NCBI GenBank assembly: GCA_964420995.1
Contig: CAYQUX010000003.1
Span: forward strand, 62,001 to 126,000
Origin: Leptolinea sp964420995
Lineage (GTDB): Bacteria; Chloroflexota; Anaerolineae; Anaerolineales; Anaerolineaceae
Direction: 5' to 3'
Length of the DNA: 64,000 nt
Every line of letters begins with the position of its first letter. Position 1 is the stretch's first letter. The notes below the pieces were generated by a model. The model saw nothing but the letters and a program-made list of their open reading frames with translations, searched no databases and was not told the origin of the DNA. Below, piece after piece: positions 9,100 through 18,313 of the stretch. Position numbers and translations under genes: made by a program.

Positions 9100-9103
9100 T
9101 CAC

Positions 9104-11263
9104 ATGACCTCTCTTCCCTCAAAGGGACCAGGAAATTTCTTCCGCCATGGTGTACTCGCAAGAGTAATCTTGTTGATCATAACGGCGGTATTGTCATATG
9201 CTGCTTTAACATATCCTCTTGCATTACGACCTTCCTATCTACCCATCACCATTGGAAATGTAGCGCCTCAAGACATTCAGGCACCGTCTTCCGTCACGTA
9301 TGAGAGTCCTATTCAAACAGAGGCCGCGAAGCGGGAAGCTGAAAGAAGCATTTCCCCGATTTATCTGCCGGCTGATCCGGCAATTGCCCGCCAAAAACTT
9401 GATGATTTGCGCGTTTCAATGGATTACATATCCTCAGTACGCGCAGACCAATTTGCCAGCCGTGATCAAAAGAGCGTCGATCTACAGGCATTAAAAAGTT
9501 CTGAATTTACGGCTGAAGAGGCGCAGTCCATCCTGGACTTAACCGATGATCGTTGGAAATCCATTCAGGAAGAAGCTCAACGTGTTCTTGAAGAGGTGAT
9601 GCATTCCACAATTCGGACTGATCAGGTTTATGATGCCCGCCAATCCATTCCCAGCCGAATTTCCCTGGCATTCTCCCCCAAATCAAATACGATAATCTCT
9701 CGCCTTATTGAACCACAGGTTGATGCAAATTCCCGTTTCAGTGAAGAAAAAACCCGCACGGCAGTTGACAATGCCATAAACGCGGTCCAACCGGTTTCCC
9801 GGACATTGCTGGCAGGAGAGATCATTGTACGCCGCGGCCAGGTTGTCACTCCCTTGATTTTTGAAACACTGGAAAAATTTGATCTGGTAAAGCCGCAATC
9901 AACGTATTCAAATTATCTGGCCCCCGCGGCACTGATTGTGATCATCGCGGCTTTTATTGCGTTTTACTTCATTCGCCGCCCGCTTTCTGCCATGGATGGG
10001 TGGCGAAGCTTATTACTAATATCCTCGCTCTTTTTGATCTTTCTGGTTTTAGCCAGATTTATAGTTCCCAATCGGACAGTCTTCCCGTACTTATTCCCTA
10101 TGGCTGCGTTCGGGCTCACAATCTCCTGTCTTTTTAACATAGAAATTGGGATGGTTCTTTCTCTGGCGCTTTCGCTCATTTCGGCATTTGACCTTTCATC
10201 CAGTCTTGATTTGACGTTATATTACACATTGACGTCGTTAATCGGTATTCTCATTCTGGGGAAAGGATTGCGAATTTCCAGCTTCTTCAGCGCCGGCGCT
10301 GGAATCGGCCTGACAGGATGCGCGGTAATCGTGGCGTATCGGCTCACGCCTGGCAGCATTGATCTGGTAGGGCTGGCAACATTGATGGGCAGCGCATTTA
10401 TCAACGGCCTTGCCTCGGTAAGCCTCACAATTCTCTTTCAGTATATTTTTTCTCAGTTACTGGGCACAACCACCGCTCTGCAACTGTTGGATCTCTCACG
10501 TCCGGATCATCCAGTGATGCAATTTATGCTACGAAATGCTCCGGGAAGCTATCAGCATAGTCTTCAAGTCGCCAATCTTGCCGAACAGGCCGCGGAGGTA
10601 GTTGGTGCTGACGTACTTCTCACTCGAGTTGGTGCGATCTATCACGATATTGGGAAAGCAGTAAATCCCCAATTCTTTATTGAGAATCAGATTTCGGGGA
10701 AATCCAATCCTCATGATGATCTATCACCAGAGATTTCATCTGCCATCATCATTCAACACATCAATGATGGCATTAAAGTTGCCAAAAAACACCGTTTGCC
10801 GCCCCGGATAATTGATTTTATTAAAGAACATCATGGGACTTTATTGACACGTTATCAATACGCGCGTGCCATCCAGGCATCTGCCGGCCAGATTGAGCAG
10901 GTAAACATTGAAAAATTCCGCTATCCAGGCCCCAGTCCGCGTTCCAAAGAAACAGCCCTGTTAATGCTTGCGGATGGTTGTGAAGCCCGCGCGCGGGCAG
11001 AACTTCCCCGTTCGGATATCGAAATACGTACCATGGTAAAAAAGGTGTTTGATTTCCTGCAACAGGAAGGACAATTGGATCACACGTCATTAACGCTAAA
11101 TGATTTGAATCTGGCGGCCGAATCATTTACGGCCACATTGCGGAACAGCTATCACCCACGAATAATTTACCCAGAGATCCACGCACCCGCTACCCCTACT
11201 GAACCGGTACCGCCCTCTTCAGAAAAACATGATGAAGATAACGACGGGGGTAAAAACAAATGA
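9104..11263 (+). CDS. pgpH: 7TM-HD phosphohydrolase, PgpH-type c-di-AMP phosphodiesterase
   Basis: 719 residues. Order: one N-terminal span (about 16-36), an extracytoplasmic 7TMR-HDED region (about 45-265), seven membrane spans (about 270-475), and a cytoplasmic HD domain (about 485-650) with SYQHSLQVANLAEQAA and GAIYHDIGK (the HD pair), IIQHINDGIKVAKKH and FIKEHHGTLLTRY. In Firmicutes such proteins hydrolyse the second messenger c-di-AMP. The order pgpH-ybeY-dgkA is the same as in Firmicutes. The stop overlaps the ybeY start by four bases (ATGA). No diadenylate cyclase is in the window. Confidence 0.9.
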   Translation: MTSLPSKGPGNFFRHGVLARVILLIITAVLSYAALTYPLALRPSYLPITIGNVAPQDIQAPSSVTYESPIQTEAAKREAERSISPIYLPADPAIARQKLDDLRVSMDYISSVRADQFASRDQKSVDLQALKSSEFTAEEAQSILDLTDDRWKSIQEEAQRVLEEVMHSTIRTDQVYDARQSIPSRISLAFSPKSNTIISRLIEPQVDANSRFSEEKTRTAVDNAINAVQPVSRTLLAGEIIVRRGQVVTPLIFETLEKFDLVKPQSTYSNYLAPAALIVIIAAFIAFYFIRRPLSAMDGWRSLLLISSLFLIFLVLARFIVPNRTVFPYLFPMAAFGLTISCLFNIEIGMVLSLALSLISAFDLSSSLDLTLYYTLTSLIGILILGKGLRISSFFSAGAGIGLTGCAVIVAYRLTPGSIDLVGLATLMGSAFINGLASVSLTILFQYIFSQLLGTTTALQLLDLSRPDHPVMQFMLRNAPGSYQHSLQVANLAEQAAEVVGADVLLTRVGAIYHDIGKAVNPQFFIENQISGKSNPHDDLSPEISSAIIIQHINDGIKVAKKHRLPPRIIDFIKEHHGTLLTRYQYARAIQASAGQIEQVNIEKFRYPGPSPRSKETALLMLADGCEARARAELPRSDIEIRTMVKKVFDFLQQEGQLDHTSLTLNDLNLAAESFTATLRNSYHPRIIYPEIHAPATPTEPVPPSSEKHDEDNDGGKNK

Positions 11264-11718
11264 TCCATGTTTCAAAAAAGCAAAAATTTCCGGAATCCAT
11301 GAAATTGACGGATATTCGAAAGACGGCAAATATTGCATTCACCCGTGCTGGAGTCACAGGCGACGCATCCATCATTTTTGCAGATAACGTGGAGATTCAA
11401 CGTTTGAACAGGGATTATCGTGAAATCGATTCCCCTACAGATGTACTGTCATTTCCATCCGATGAAGTTGATCCATTTACCAACAGGCGCTATCTTGGCG
11501 ACATCATCATTTCGGTCGAAAAAGCATCGGAACAGGCAAAAGTGGCCGGTCGAACCTTGCCAGATGAGCTGACAATGTTGATCGTTCATGGTTGTCTTCA
11601 TTTATCCGGCATGGACCATTCAGATTTGGAAGAAAAGGCGGCAATGAAAAGCTATCAGGAAGCCATTCTTTCCGAATTGCAAGTCATTGATCCGTTCTGG
11701 CCAGAGGATGAAAAATGA
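11260..11718 (+). CDS. ybeY: Endoribonuclease YbeY (16S rRNA maturation)
   Basis: 152 residues. The zinc motif HGCLHLSGMDHSD (H-x3-H-x5-H pattern) near residues 110-122 is diagnostic; IQRLNRDYREIDSPTDVLSFP and YLGDIIISVEKASEQA are the other conserved parts. YbeY takes part in 16S rRNA 3' end maturation and ribosome quality control. It is coupled by four-base overlaps to the gene before and the gene after. Confidence 0.94.
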   Translation: MIHVSKKQKFPESMKLTDIRKTANIAFTRAGVTGDASIIFADNVEIQRLNRDYREIDSPTDVLSFPSDEVDPFTNRRYLGDIIISVEKASEQAKVAGRTLPDELTMLIVHGCLHLSGMDHSDLEEKAAMKSYQEAILSELQVIDPFWPEDEK

Positions 11719-12092
11719 AAGATTTCATTATCTCCAGATATCATTCCTTTGGACATGCTTTTTCAGGGTTAAGACATGTACTCAAGCATGAAAGAAATGC
11801 CTGGATTCATACTGTGGCATCAGTGTTGGTAATCAGCGCGGCACTCTGGTTACAAACACCTGCTGTGGAATTTGCGATTTTAATCCTGACAATCGGTACT
11901 GTCTGGATGGCAGAATTTATCAATACATCTCTTGAGGCTGTGGTAGATCTTGCGAGTCCCGAAAAACATCCATTAGCCAAGGTTGGCAAGGATGTCGGCG
12001 CGGCTGCCGTGTTGATCGCGGCCATGTCATCCATTGTGATCGGAGTAATCATCCTTGGTCCATCCCTTTTATTAAAACTGGGTTTTCACTAA
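11715..12092 (+). CDS. dgkA: Diacylglycerol/undecaprenol kinase DgkA
   Basis: 125 residues, small integral membrane kinase with three spans. Signature residues are in EFINTSLEAVVDLASPEKHPLAKVGKDVGAAA (conserved Glu, Asn, Thr, Glu and the KxxKDxGAA part); the amphipathic start FGHAFSGLRHVLKHERNAWIH matches the family. The Gram-positive-type enzymes of this size phosphorylate undecaprenol or diacylglycerol. Its ATG overlaps the ybeY stop by four bases. Confidence 0.9.
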   Translation: MKDFIISRYHSFGHAFSGLRHVLKHERNAWIHTVASVLVISAALWLQTPAVEFAILILTIGTVWMAEFINTSLEAVVDLASPEKHPLAKVGKDVGAAAVLIAAMSSIVIGVIILGPSLLLKLGFH

Positions 12093-12101
12093 AGGAAAAA
12101 T

Positions 12102-12944
12102 ATGACCCTCAATTTTCGAGTAGGAACAGTTGGTTCTCCCCTTTCCACACCCAAGAAACCAGGTGGAAGCGTCGGCGCGATTCAACAATTGCGTTCACTC
12201 GGGCTTAACGCCCTGGAACTGGGGTGGGTTCAGAGTGTTCGGGTTTCTGAAGAAACCTGCAAGGCGATCAAGTCAGAGGCAACTGCCCAGGATGTAAGCA
12301 TAAGTGTCCATGCTCCATATTTTATTAATCTAAATGCCAACGAAGAGGAATGGCCGAAATCACGCAAACGGTTAATGGATGCCGCCTATTACGGAAATCT
12401 GGCCGGGGCGACAGACATTGTCTTTCACCCCGGATCATATTTTGAACAGCCGGCTTCTGATGTTCTGAAGATCGCGATCCCCCGATTGGCCGGTTGTGCC
12501 GAAGAGCTTCGACAAGGCGGGAATTCTGTTACGCTTCGCCCGGAAACCATGGGAAAATCGGCCATGCTTGGTTCACTTGAAGACACACTTGAAATGAGCA
12601 GGCAGATACCGGGCGTTTTTCCTTGCATTGATTTTGCCCACCTGCATGCCCGCGCCGCCGGGAAAGAGAATACCAAATCCGAGTGGATGACCCGCCTGAC
12701 CCAGGTGGAAGATGCGCTTGGCGGTGAAGCACTTTCCCACCTTCATATACATCTATCCGGAATTGAATATTCAGACAAAGGTGAACGAAATCACCTGCCA
12801 TTGAAGGAATCTGATTTCAATCTTTCAGAATTAATTGAAGCTTTGGCCATAAAGAATTGCTCTGGAAGAATTCTATGCGAAAGCCCCATCCTTGAAGAGG
12901 ATGCGCTTTATATTCAGGAAACCCTGCGAAAATTCCAGTCCTAA
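12102..12944 (+). CDS. nfo: Endonuclease IV-like TIM-barrel (AP endonuclease family 2)
   Basis: 280 residues. Metal-ligand motifs in barrel order: ISVHAPYFINL, TDIVFHPGSYFE, TLRPETMGKSAMLGSLED, PCIDFAHLHARAAGK, LHIHLSGIEYSDKGERNH and ILCESP. These match the trinuclear zinc site of deoxyribonuclease IV, which cuts at abasic sites. The protein is about the family length. The AP site-recognition loops look shorter than in E. coli Nfo, so a related xylose-isomerase-like enzyme is possible. Its stop interlocks with the stop of the convergent response regulator. Confidence 0.8.
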   Translation: MTLNFRVGTVGSPLSTPKKPGGSVGAIQQLRSLGLNALELGWVQSVRVSEETCKAIKSEATAQDVSISVHAPYFINLNANEEEWPKSRKRLMDAAYYGNLAGATDIVFHPGSYFEQPASDVLKIAIPRLAGCAEELRQGGNSVTLRPETMGKSAMLGSLEDTLEMSRQIPGVFPCIDFAHLHARAAGKENTKSEWMTRLTQVEDALGGEALSHLHIHLSGIEYSDKGERNHLPLKESDFNLSELIEALAIKNCSGRILCESPILEEDALYIQETLRKFQS

Positions 12945-13633
12945 TCGATACGGCTGTCAGCCTTATCCATCATGTCTTTTGGCATATATTCTTTCAAATT
13001 ATGCTCAACAGCAAACGCGGCAGCTTCCGCCCTGTTGCTCACACCCAATTTTGAAAGAATACTGGACACGTAGTTGCGGATTGTGCCTTCGCCAAGAAAC
13101 AGTTCTTTTGAAATTTCCCGGTTGGTTTTTCCTTCAGAGACTTTTAGCAAGACTTTCTTTTCATTATCTGAAAGATGGGCGAAGGCTGAAGCTTCTTCCT
13201 GTTTAACCACACGCTTTACTTCCTGGAAGATACGTTTCGTCATGGCAGGATCCAACGGAGCTTCCCCCCGGCCAACGGCTTCAAGCGCCTTTACCAGGTC
13301 ATCTCCGCCGATTTGTTTTAAAACATACCCTGAAGCGCCCGCGCGTATCGCAGAAAATAACATCTCGTCTTCTGCGTAGGATGTGAGCATGATCACCTTC
13401 GTGTTTGGATACGAATGTGTTATTTCTTCGCAGGCTTCGATACCAGAGGGTCCCGGTAATCGGATATCCATTAAAACCGCATCTGGTAATAACTGGGCAA
13501 CTTTTTCTATGGCTTCCTTCGCCGTCCCTGCTTCGCCGACGACATCAAATTGAGGATGATGCTGTAAAAGTGATCGCAATCCGATTCTAACGACTTCATG
13601 GTCATCAACAATCAAAATTCTCTGTTTATCCAT
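12941..13633 (-). CDS. NarL/FixJ-family response regulator (orphan)
   Basis: 230 residues. Receiver domain (1-120) with acidic pair in ILIVDDHEVVRIGL, phosphoacceptor Asp in DAVLMDIRLPG, and the conserved Lys in YVLKQIGGDDL. LuxR-type helix-turn-helix at about 160-215 (LSDNEKKVLLKVSEGKTNRE to GTIRNYVSSILSKLGVSNRA). AGGAG six bases before the chosen ATG decides the start; an upstream ATG at 13654 is less good. No histidine kinase is adjacent, so the partner is encoded elsewhere. Confidence 0.92.
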   Translation of the reverse strand: MDKQRILIVDDHEVVRIGLRSLLQHHPQFDVVGEAGTAKEAIEKVAQLLPDAVLMDIRLPGPSGIEACEEITHSYPNTKVIMLTSYAEDEMLFSAIRAGASGYVLKQIGGDDLVKALEAVGRGEAPLDPAMTKRIFQEVKRVVKQEEASAFAHLSDNEKKVLLKVSEGKTNREISKELFLGEGTIRNYVSSILSKLGVSNRAEAAAFAVEHNLKEYMPKDMMDKADSRID

Positions 13634-13758
13634 GTTTTCTCCTGATGGTAACAATCAGAGTATACCCGATTGTGAAAAACCTGTCCTGAATCCATTCTTT
13701 TTATATATCCACTTTTTTCTTGTTTTTCATTGTGATACACTTATTTAGATGAGGTCAT

Positions 13759-14157
13759 ATGACAACTGACGGCAGGAAAAAGATCATTTATATTGAAGAT
13801 GATCAAGATATGATTGATCTGGTCAGCCTGATTTTAGGGCGGCGCGGTTTCACTGTCGAAGGGGCAAGCGGCGGGGTTAAGGGTTTGGAAATGGTTATGT
13901 CCGAGTTACCCGACCTTGTACTGCTCGACCTGATGATGCCTGATCTGGATGGCTGGGATGTTTACCAGCAAATGAAAGCTCAGGCAAAAACCCGTAATAT
14001 TCCAGTTATTGTCATCACCGCGAAAGCCCAGGCCATTGACCGCGTTCTTGGTTTACGCATTGCTAAAGTGGATGACTACATCTGTAAACCCTTCAGTCCG
14101 AACGAGCTAGTTGCCAGCATTGATCGAATTGTGGGAAAGACAGAACTAAAGGCATAG
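13759..14157 (+). CDS. CheY-like single-domain response regulator (orphan)
   Basis: 132 residues; receiver domain only. The acidic residues in IIYIEDDQDMIDLV, the phosphoacceptor in LVLLDLMMPDLDGW, Thr in VIVITAKAQA and Lys in YICKPFSPNELV are all present, so it should be phosphorylatable. It has no output domain and must act by protein contact. DUF192 follows nine bases later and the M23 peptidase overlaps that, so the three are probably co-transcribed. No kinase is nearby. Confidence 0.92.
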   Translation: MTTDGRKKIIYIEDDQDMIDLVSLILGRRGFTVEGASGGVKGLEMVMSELPDLVLLDLMMPDLDGWDVYQQMKAQAKTRNIPVIVITAKAQAIDRVLGLRIAKVDDYICKPFSPNELVASIDRIVGKTELKA

Positions 14158-14166
14158 CTTTTCTTA

Positions 14167-14535
14167 ATGCAATCGATCACTGTATTCAATACAACCAATC
14201 AAAAAGCCACCCCTCTTCACCTCGGGATATGTGATAGTTTCATAACCCGTTTGCGTGGTTTAATGTTTTCAAAAAATATCTCACCTGACGGTGGTCTTTT
14301 CTTTGTGAACTCTGCCGAAGACAGGGTAAATTCCGCCATCCATATGTTCTTTATGAATTATGATCTAACAATTTTATGGACAGACAGTAAAGGTCGCATT
14401 GTTGACCGGGTTTTGGCAAAAAAATGGATCACCCTGGCGGCACCCAGTCGGAAGGCAAAATTCATTCTTGAAACACATACAGAGCGATTTGAAGATTACA
14501 ATATTGGCGATATTCTGGAATTCCGAAATGATTAG
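14167..14535 (+). CDS. DUF192 family protein
   Basis: 122 residues. The DUF192 pattern is clear: SFITRLRGLMFSKNISPDGG, an acidic/aromatic stretch IHMFFMNYDLTILWTDSKGRIVD, and ILETHTERFEDYNIGDILEF. Family members are small beta proteins, often exported, of unknown function; here no signal peptide is visible. It overlaps the following M23 peptidase gene by eight bases. Confidence 0.85.
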   Translation: MQSITVFNTTNQKATPLHLGICDSFITRLRGLMFSKNISPDGGLFFVNSAEDRVNSAIHMFFMNYDLTILWTDSKGRIVDRVLAKKWITLAAPSRKAKFILETHTERFEDYNIGDILEFRND

Positions 14536-15919
14536 AAACATAAAATTTTCCTGGCTTTTAGCAATAATCCTGCTGTTAACCCTTATTTCCCCGGTGTATG
14601 CCCAGGATTTCATTACAGGCCCAACCTATACGATCCAACCGGGTGATACGCTAAGCATTATCGCGGCAAAATTTGGTGTATCAGTTGACGATATTATTAC
14701 CGTCAACAGAATTGAAAACCCTAATTTTCTCTCCGCGGGTCAACAAATCATTATTCCCGGCCTTGAAGGCATAACCGGAAACCTTACAGCGGAAGAAATC
14801 CCTCTCGGCGCCAACCTCACAAGTCTAAGTGTTCAATATCAATTTCCAATCGATGTACTGGTAAAACTGAATAAAGTCACCAGCCCGATTGAAATCTTTG
14901 CGGGGTCAAGTCTGATTCTCCCAGTATCCGATCAAGCCGGATTAAAAAGCGTTGACATCATTAAACCGGGAGAGTCATTACTTTCCACCTCAACCCGTTT
15001 AAAACAGAATCCATGGGTTACCACACTGCAGAATAATATCGATCAAACCTATCAGGCCATTGCGTCGCATCCCCTTTATTACACAACAAATCCGCCCGAT
15101 CAGAATCGCGCGGCCCAGACCATGCCGTATCTTTCTGATCTTGATTTCAATGAATTACCAATCATTCAAGGTCACACCATCAAAATTTCTGCACTGGGGA
15201 TACCCGGCCTTCAAATTACCGGTTCTCTTGCAGGCAAGGAATTAAAATTCCTTCCAACGCAAGAGGGACAATATGTTGCATTGCAGGGAATTTACGCGCT
15301 GGTAGAACCTGGATTGACTCCGTTTGAACTATCAATTGGTTCTCCAGATGGGTCAACTTTCAAATTTTCGCAGATGGTCTTCGTTCAATCCGGTTTTTAT
15401 GCAGAAGATCCTCCGCTTTCTGTAGATCCGGCAACCATAGATGTAGAAAACACCAAACGCGATAGTGAAATGGTGGCAAAGATGGTGGCGAATTTTTCTC
15501 CGCAACAACTCTGGGTGGGAAAATTCCGCGAACCGGTGGATGAACCAGTCTGTTATAAATCAGTTTTTGGTGTCCGCCGCGCCTATAATGGCCAACTTAC
15601 AGGGTTTCATGGCGGCCTGGATTATGGAGTGTGCGCGAACCTGAATATCTACGCGCCTGCAGCCGGAACTGTAGTCTACACAGGAGCCCTGACAGCTCTG
15701 GGTAACGCGACATTTATTGATCATGGACATGGAATCTTCACTGGTTACGGGCATCAGGCAGAAATAAAAGTCAAAGCAGGCGATCATGTTGAACCAGGAC
15801 AACTGATCGGATTAATAGGTGCCACTGGACGGGTTACAGGTCCTCATCTCCATTGGGAGATATGGGTAAATGGTGCCCAGGTGAATCCCATCCAATGGAT
15901 TGAAAACACATATCCATAG
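14528..15919 (+). CDS. Secreted LysM-M23 metallopeptidase (cell-wall endopeptidase)
   Basis: 463 residues from the ATG that overlaps the DUF192 stop; longer readings upstream lie inside DUF192 and are rejected. Signal peptide FSWLLAIILLLTLISPVYAQ (about residues 5-25), LysM domain YTIQPGDTLSIIAAKFGVSV (about 33-78), a second degenerate LysM-like stretch (about 85-135), a third near 147-160, then a C-terminal M23 domain (about 345-455) with FHGGLDYGV (His, Asp ligands) and GPHLHWEIWVNG (HxH). Likely cleaves peptide cross-links in peptidoglycan or acts at the envelope. Confidence 0.9.
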   Translation: MIRNIKFSWLLAIILLLTLISPVYAQDFITGPTYTIQPGDTLSIIAAKFGVSVDDIITVNRIENPNFLSAGQQIIIPGLEGITGNLTAEEIPLGANLTSLSVQYQFPIDVLVKLNKVTSPIEIFAGSSLILPVSDQAGLKSVDIIKPGESLLSTSTRLKQNPWVTTLQNNIDQTYQAIASHPLYYTTNPPDQNRAAQTMPYLSDLDFNELPIIQGHTIKISALGIPGLQITGSLAGKELKFLPTQEGQYVALQGIYALVEPGLTPFELSIGSPDGSTFKFSQMVFVQSGFYAEDPPLSVDPATIDVENTKRDSEMVAKMVANFSPQQLWVGKFREPVDEPVCYKSVFGVRRAYNGQLTGFHGGLDYGVCANLNIYAPAAGTVVYTGALTALGNATFIDHGHGIFTGYGHQAEIKVKAGDHVEPGQLIGLIGATGRVTGPHLHWEIWVNGAQVNPIQWIENTYP

Positions 15920-15936
15920 CAATTATCAAGCTACGG

Positions 15937-15942
15937 TATAAT
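15937..15942 (+). promoter_or_regulatory. Probable -10 element before the 15972 gene pair
   Basis: A perfect TATAAT in the 52-base gap after the M23 peptidase stop, 30 bases before the next start. No convincing -35 is found 16-18 bases upstream, so it is a weak promoter call. Confidence 0.4.
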
Positions 15943-15971
15943 TAAATGCTTGATCAATTTTTATCTGGGAG

Positions 15972-17576
15972 ATGTTGAATAATCTAATGGGATCGAATAG
16001 CCTATCGTTGAAAGAAGATTACTGGCAAGATTTTTCTTTTTCAAACCAGGATCTCGACTTTTTATACAACCACCTCCTCGAAATTGAGCTTCCACAAACA
16101 GCCGAAGAATTGGCAAAAGCACTGATCTCAAACCGGATCAAGAAAGAGATACAGGCTCTTCAAAATCAAAAACCAGCAGAGGGAATTCGGTACCAGCCTG
16201 GCGAGAAATTCAAGGTATCAGACACTATTTACTTTCCCCAACTGGGTGGAAAAAAAGGCAAAGTAACCGAAATCCGTGATTCCAACAATCCCAATCTCCC
16301 TCCTTTTGATGTGCTGACGGTTGAATTTGATGACCACTCGAACCGTCTATTCGCGGCAGGGTACTCAGAACATATACTCAATCAACCCCTAAAAGTTGAT
16401 GAAAACGATCCGGCTTTTCAACCGGATACTGTTTTTACTCTTTATGGTGAAAACATCACCCAGGTAGTTAGTGAAAATCTTGAAGCAGTTTCTGATTTGG
16501 TTCGCATCGCCGGCCGCTGGTTTCCACGAGCGCTATTGGTTGATATCAGCATCGGCCATTTAAACCTTGTCGAAGCTGTTTTGGATATGAACGGCGGCGG
16601 GCCATTGCCTACCCGCTCATTGATGGAACAAATTGAACTTCCCACAGATGTGAATTCCAAACTGACAGAATTTTCATTGAACCTCGCTCTTGAAGAGGAT
16701 GAACGCTTTGATGAAGTTGGACCAGCGGGAGAAACTCTCTGGTTTCTTCACAGGCTTGAACCTGAAGGAGTCCGTGAACCACCCATTACCCTTCGGTATA
16801 CAGGAAATACACCCAACCTTGAAATCATTGATAACGAATTATCCGGGCAATTGATCAAAAGTGTCATAGATGAGCTGGAACCGGAGTCTGGTAAAGTTGA
16901 GAAACCGGATCAGGTGACCATCAGTCTGATCTATCCACATTGGCGGGCAGGAACGCTGCCGATAACAAAGGTAATTCGTAAATTATTCCCCGCTGCCTAC
17001 GAAGCCCCGCGTGTGCAGTTTAAATTTATCGACACTGAGACAAATGAGGTTATTTCCGGATGGGTCGTCCGCACCAATAAATACGTATTCGGCTTGCGTG
17101 AGTGGTACCAGACATCTGGTCTTATCCCCGGAAATTATGTGACCATTTCCAAAGGAAACAAAGCCGGTGAGGTTTTAATCTACGCAGGGAAAAGAAAACC
17201 ATCGCGAGAATGGGTGCGCACCGCGTTAATTGGCGCCGATGGCGGTTTAGTCTTTGCCATGCTTAAGCAATTGGTCAGCGGAGCGATCGATGAACGCATG
17301 GCTGTCGCCATACCTGATGTGGAAGCTCTTGACACCCTCTGGGAAAATGGGAACTACTCCAGACAACCCATTGAAACCATTTTGAAAAAAGTTATGAAAG
17401 AACAGGCCAAGCTTAATCCTCAGGGTCATGTTCACTGTCAGGAACTATATTCAGCCGTCAATCTGGTCCGTCGGAGCCCTCCCAGTCTTATCTTATCCAT
17501 TCTGCAAAATAAAACATGGTCAAATCACATGGGTGATCTTTACTATCGCCTGACCGAAAATGAAGATGAGGTCTGA
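15972..17576 (+). CDS. Uncharacterised protein, first of a two-gene unit
   Basis: 534 residues, not recognised. No signal peptide or membrane span. The N-terminal 60 residues are helical (SNQDLDFLYNHLLEIELPQT), followed by a small beta segment rich in Gly/Lys (YFPQLGGKKGKVTEIRDSNN, about 90-110) that resembles an SH3/KOW-like turn. A helical block near 205-250 (PLPTRSLMEQIELPTDVNSK) looks winged-helix-like. The C-terminal half is soluble alpha/beta. The stop lies one base before the next ATG, so the pair is probably coupled. A start at 15987 is an alternative because GGGAG abuts the first ATG. Function unknown; a nucleic-acid role is only a guess. Confidence 0.75.
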   Translation: MLNNLMGSNSLSLKEDYWQDFSFSNQDLDFLYNHLLEIELPQTAEELAKALISNRIKKEIQALQNQKPAEGIRYQPGEKFKVSDTIYFPQLGGKKGKVTEIRDSNNPNLPPFDVLTVEFDDHSNRLFAAGYSEHILNQPLKVDENDPAFQPDTVFTLYGENITQVVSENLEAVSDLVRIAGRWFPRALLVDISIGHLNLVEAVLDMNGGGPLPTRSLMEQIELPTDVNSKLTEFSLNLALEEDERFDEVGPAGETLWFLHRLEPEGVREPPITLRYTGNTPNLEIIDNELSGQLIKSVIDELEPESGKVEKPDQVTISLIYPHWRAGTLPITKVIRKLFPAAYEAPRVQFKFIDTETNEVISGWVVRTNKYVFGLREWYQTSGLIPGNYVTISKGNKAGEVLIYAGKRKPSREWVRTALIGADGGLVFAMLKQLVSGAIDERMAVAIPDVEALDTLWENGNYSRQPIETILKKVMKEQAKLNPQGHVHCQELYSAVNLVRRSPPSLILSILQNKTWSNHMGDLYYRLTENEDEV

Positions 17577-17577
17577 C

Positions 17578-18009
17578 ATGGTTGAGACGAAAAAATTTAG
17601 CCTTGTAAAACCAACGATTGACACCCCGTTTCATATTGATTTTGATTGGTGGAAAGCACACGATGGCAACTGGCGTATTTATTTACACAGTTGCCTCTGC
17701 CCTGAACACCAGGCTGCTTTTGAAAATATTGAGGAAAGCACATACATAGACTGGGTTGATCCTGTTACAGCCGAGGTTCAGGTAGTGGACGGGTTGCAGG
17801 ATACATTAATGTCGCATTGTGCCCGGCAGGAAGATTTTTTGACTAACCATACAACTCTGGTTGACGCAGTCTTTCGCGCTTTGATTTCCCGGGGAAATTC
17901 GCCTATGTCGCCTGCAGAATTATCAGAACAAATTGGCAAACCGGCGGAGACAATTTTGCGAACAATAGGTGGAGTTCAAGTTTATAAAGGATTACGGCCG
18001 ATCGGTTGA
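17578..18009 (+). CDS. Uncharacterised protein with C-terminal winged-helix-like segment
   Basis: 143 residues, not recognised. The N-terminal part contains two Cys in YLHSCLCPEHQAAFE and SHCARQEDFLTNH; the C-terminal 55 residues (LVDAVFRALISRGNSPMSPA to GGVQVYKGLRPIG) look like a HARE/winged-helix fold. It begins one base after the preceding stop and is followed by a strong terminator, so the two genes form a closed unit. Confidence 0.75.
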   Translation: MVETKKFSLVKPTIDTPFHIDFDWWKAHDGNWRIYLHSCLCPEHQAAFENIEESTYIDWVDPVTAEVQVVDGLQDTLMSHCARQEDFLTNHTTLVDAVFRALISRGNSPMSPAELSEQIGKPAETILRTIGGVQVYKGLRPIG

Positions 18010-18018
18010 TTACGCCCC

Positions 18019-18055
18019 AAAGACAATCATCAAAAACGATGGTTGTCTTTTTTTT
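18019..18055 (+). terminator. Rho-independent terminator
   Basis: AAGACAATCATC pairs with GATGGTTGTCTT (one G-U pair) across the loop AAAAAC and runs into eight T. It closes the unit of the two unknown proteins. Confidence 0.88.
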
Positions 18056-18089
18056 CGTCTGTTCATCATAATTCTCCCGGGAGGGAAAA

Positions 18090-18302
18090 ATGACAGAATG
18101 GGATTACCTTGAATTTGAAACAGAGTATTATCAGGTGGAAAGGATCAACGGCAAAACCCAGTCTGATAAAAAATTCGTGTGGTCTTATTTACAGCAAATT
18201 GGCCAGGAAGGGTGGGAAATTGTATCTCTGGCCTATGATACAGAACACCATAGACGCGTGTATCTCGCGAAACGGGAAATAATCGTTGCCACGGAAGAAT
18301 AA
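18090..18302 (+). CDS. Small DUF4177-like protein
   Basis: 70 residues. The pattern WDYLEFETEYYQV, then LQQIGQEGWEIVSLAYDTEH and RRVYLAKRE, resembles the small DUF4177 proteins in which a beta hairpin is followed by the L-x2-x-G-x-EGWE-x-V motif. Function unknown. GGGAGGG lies six bases before the ATG, an unusually strong ribosome site. It ends 12 bases from the convergent gene. Confidence 0.75.
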   Translation: MTEWDYLEFETEYYQVERINGKTQSDKKFVWSYLQQIGQEGWEIVSLAYDTEHHRRVYLAKREIIVATEE

Positions 18303-18313
18303 GTTTTTTCTTA

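Noticed and set aside
14399..14527. N-terminal extension of the M23 peptidase into DUF192
   Set aside because: It would read through DUF192 in another frame and hide the clear signal peptide that begins at 14528.
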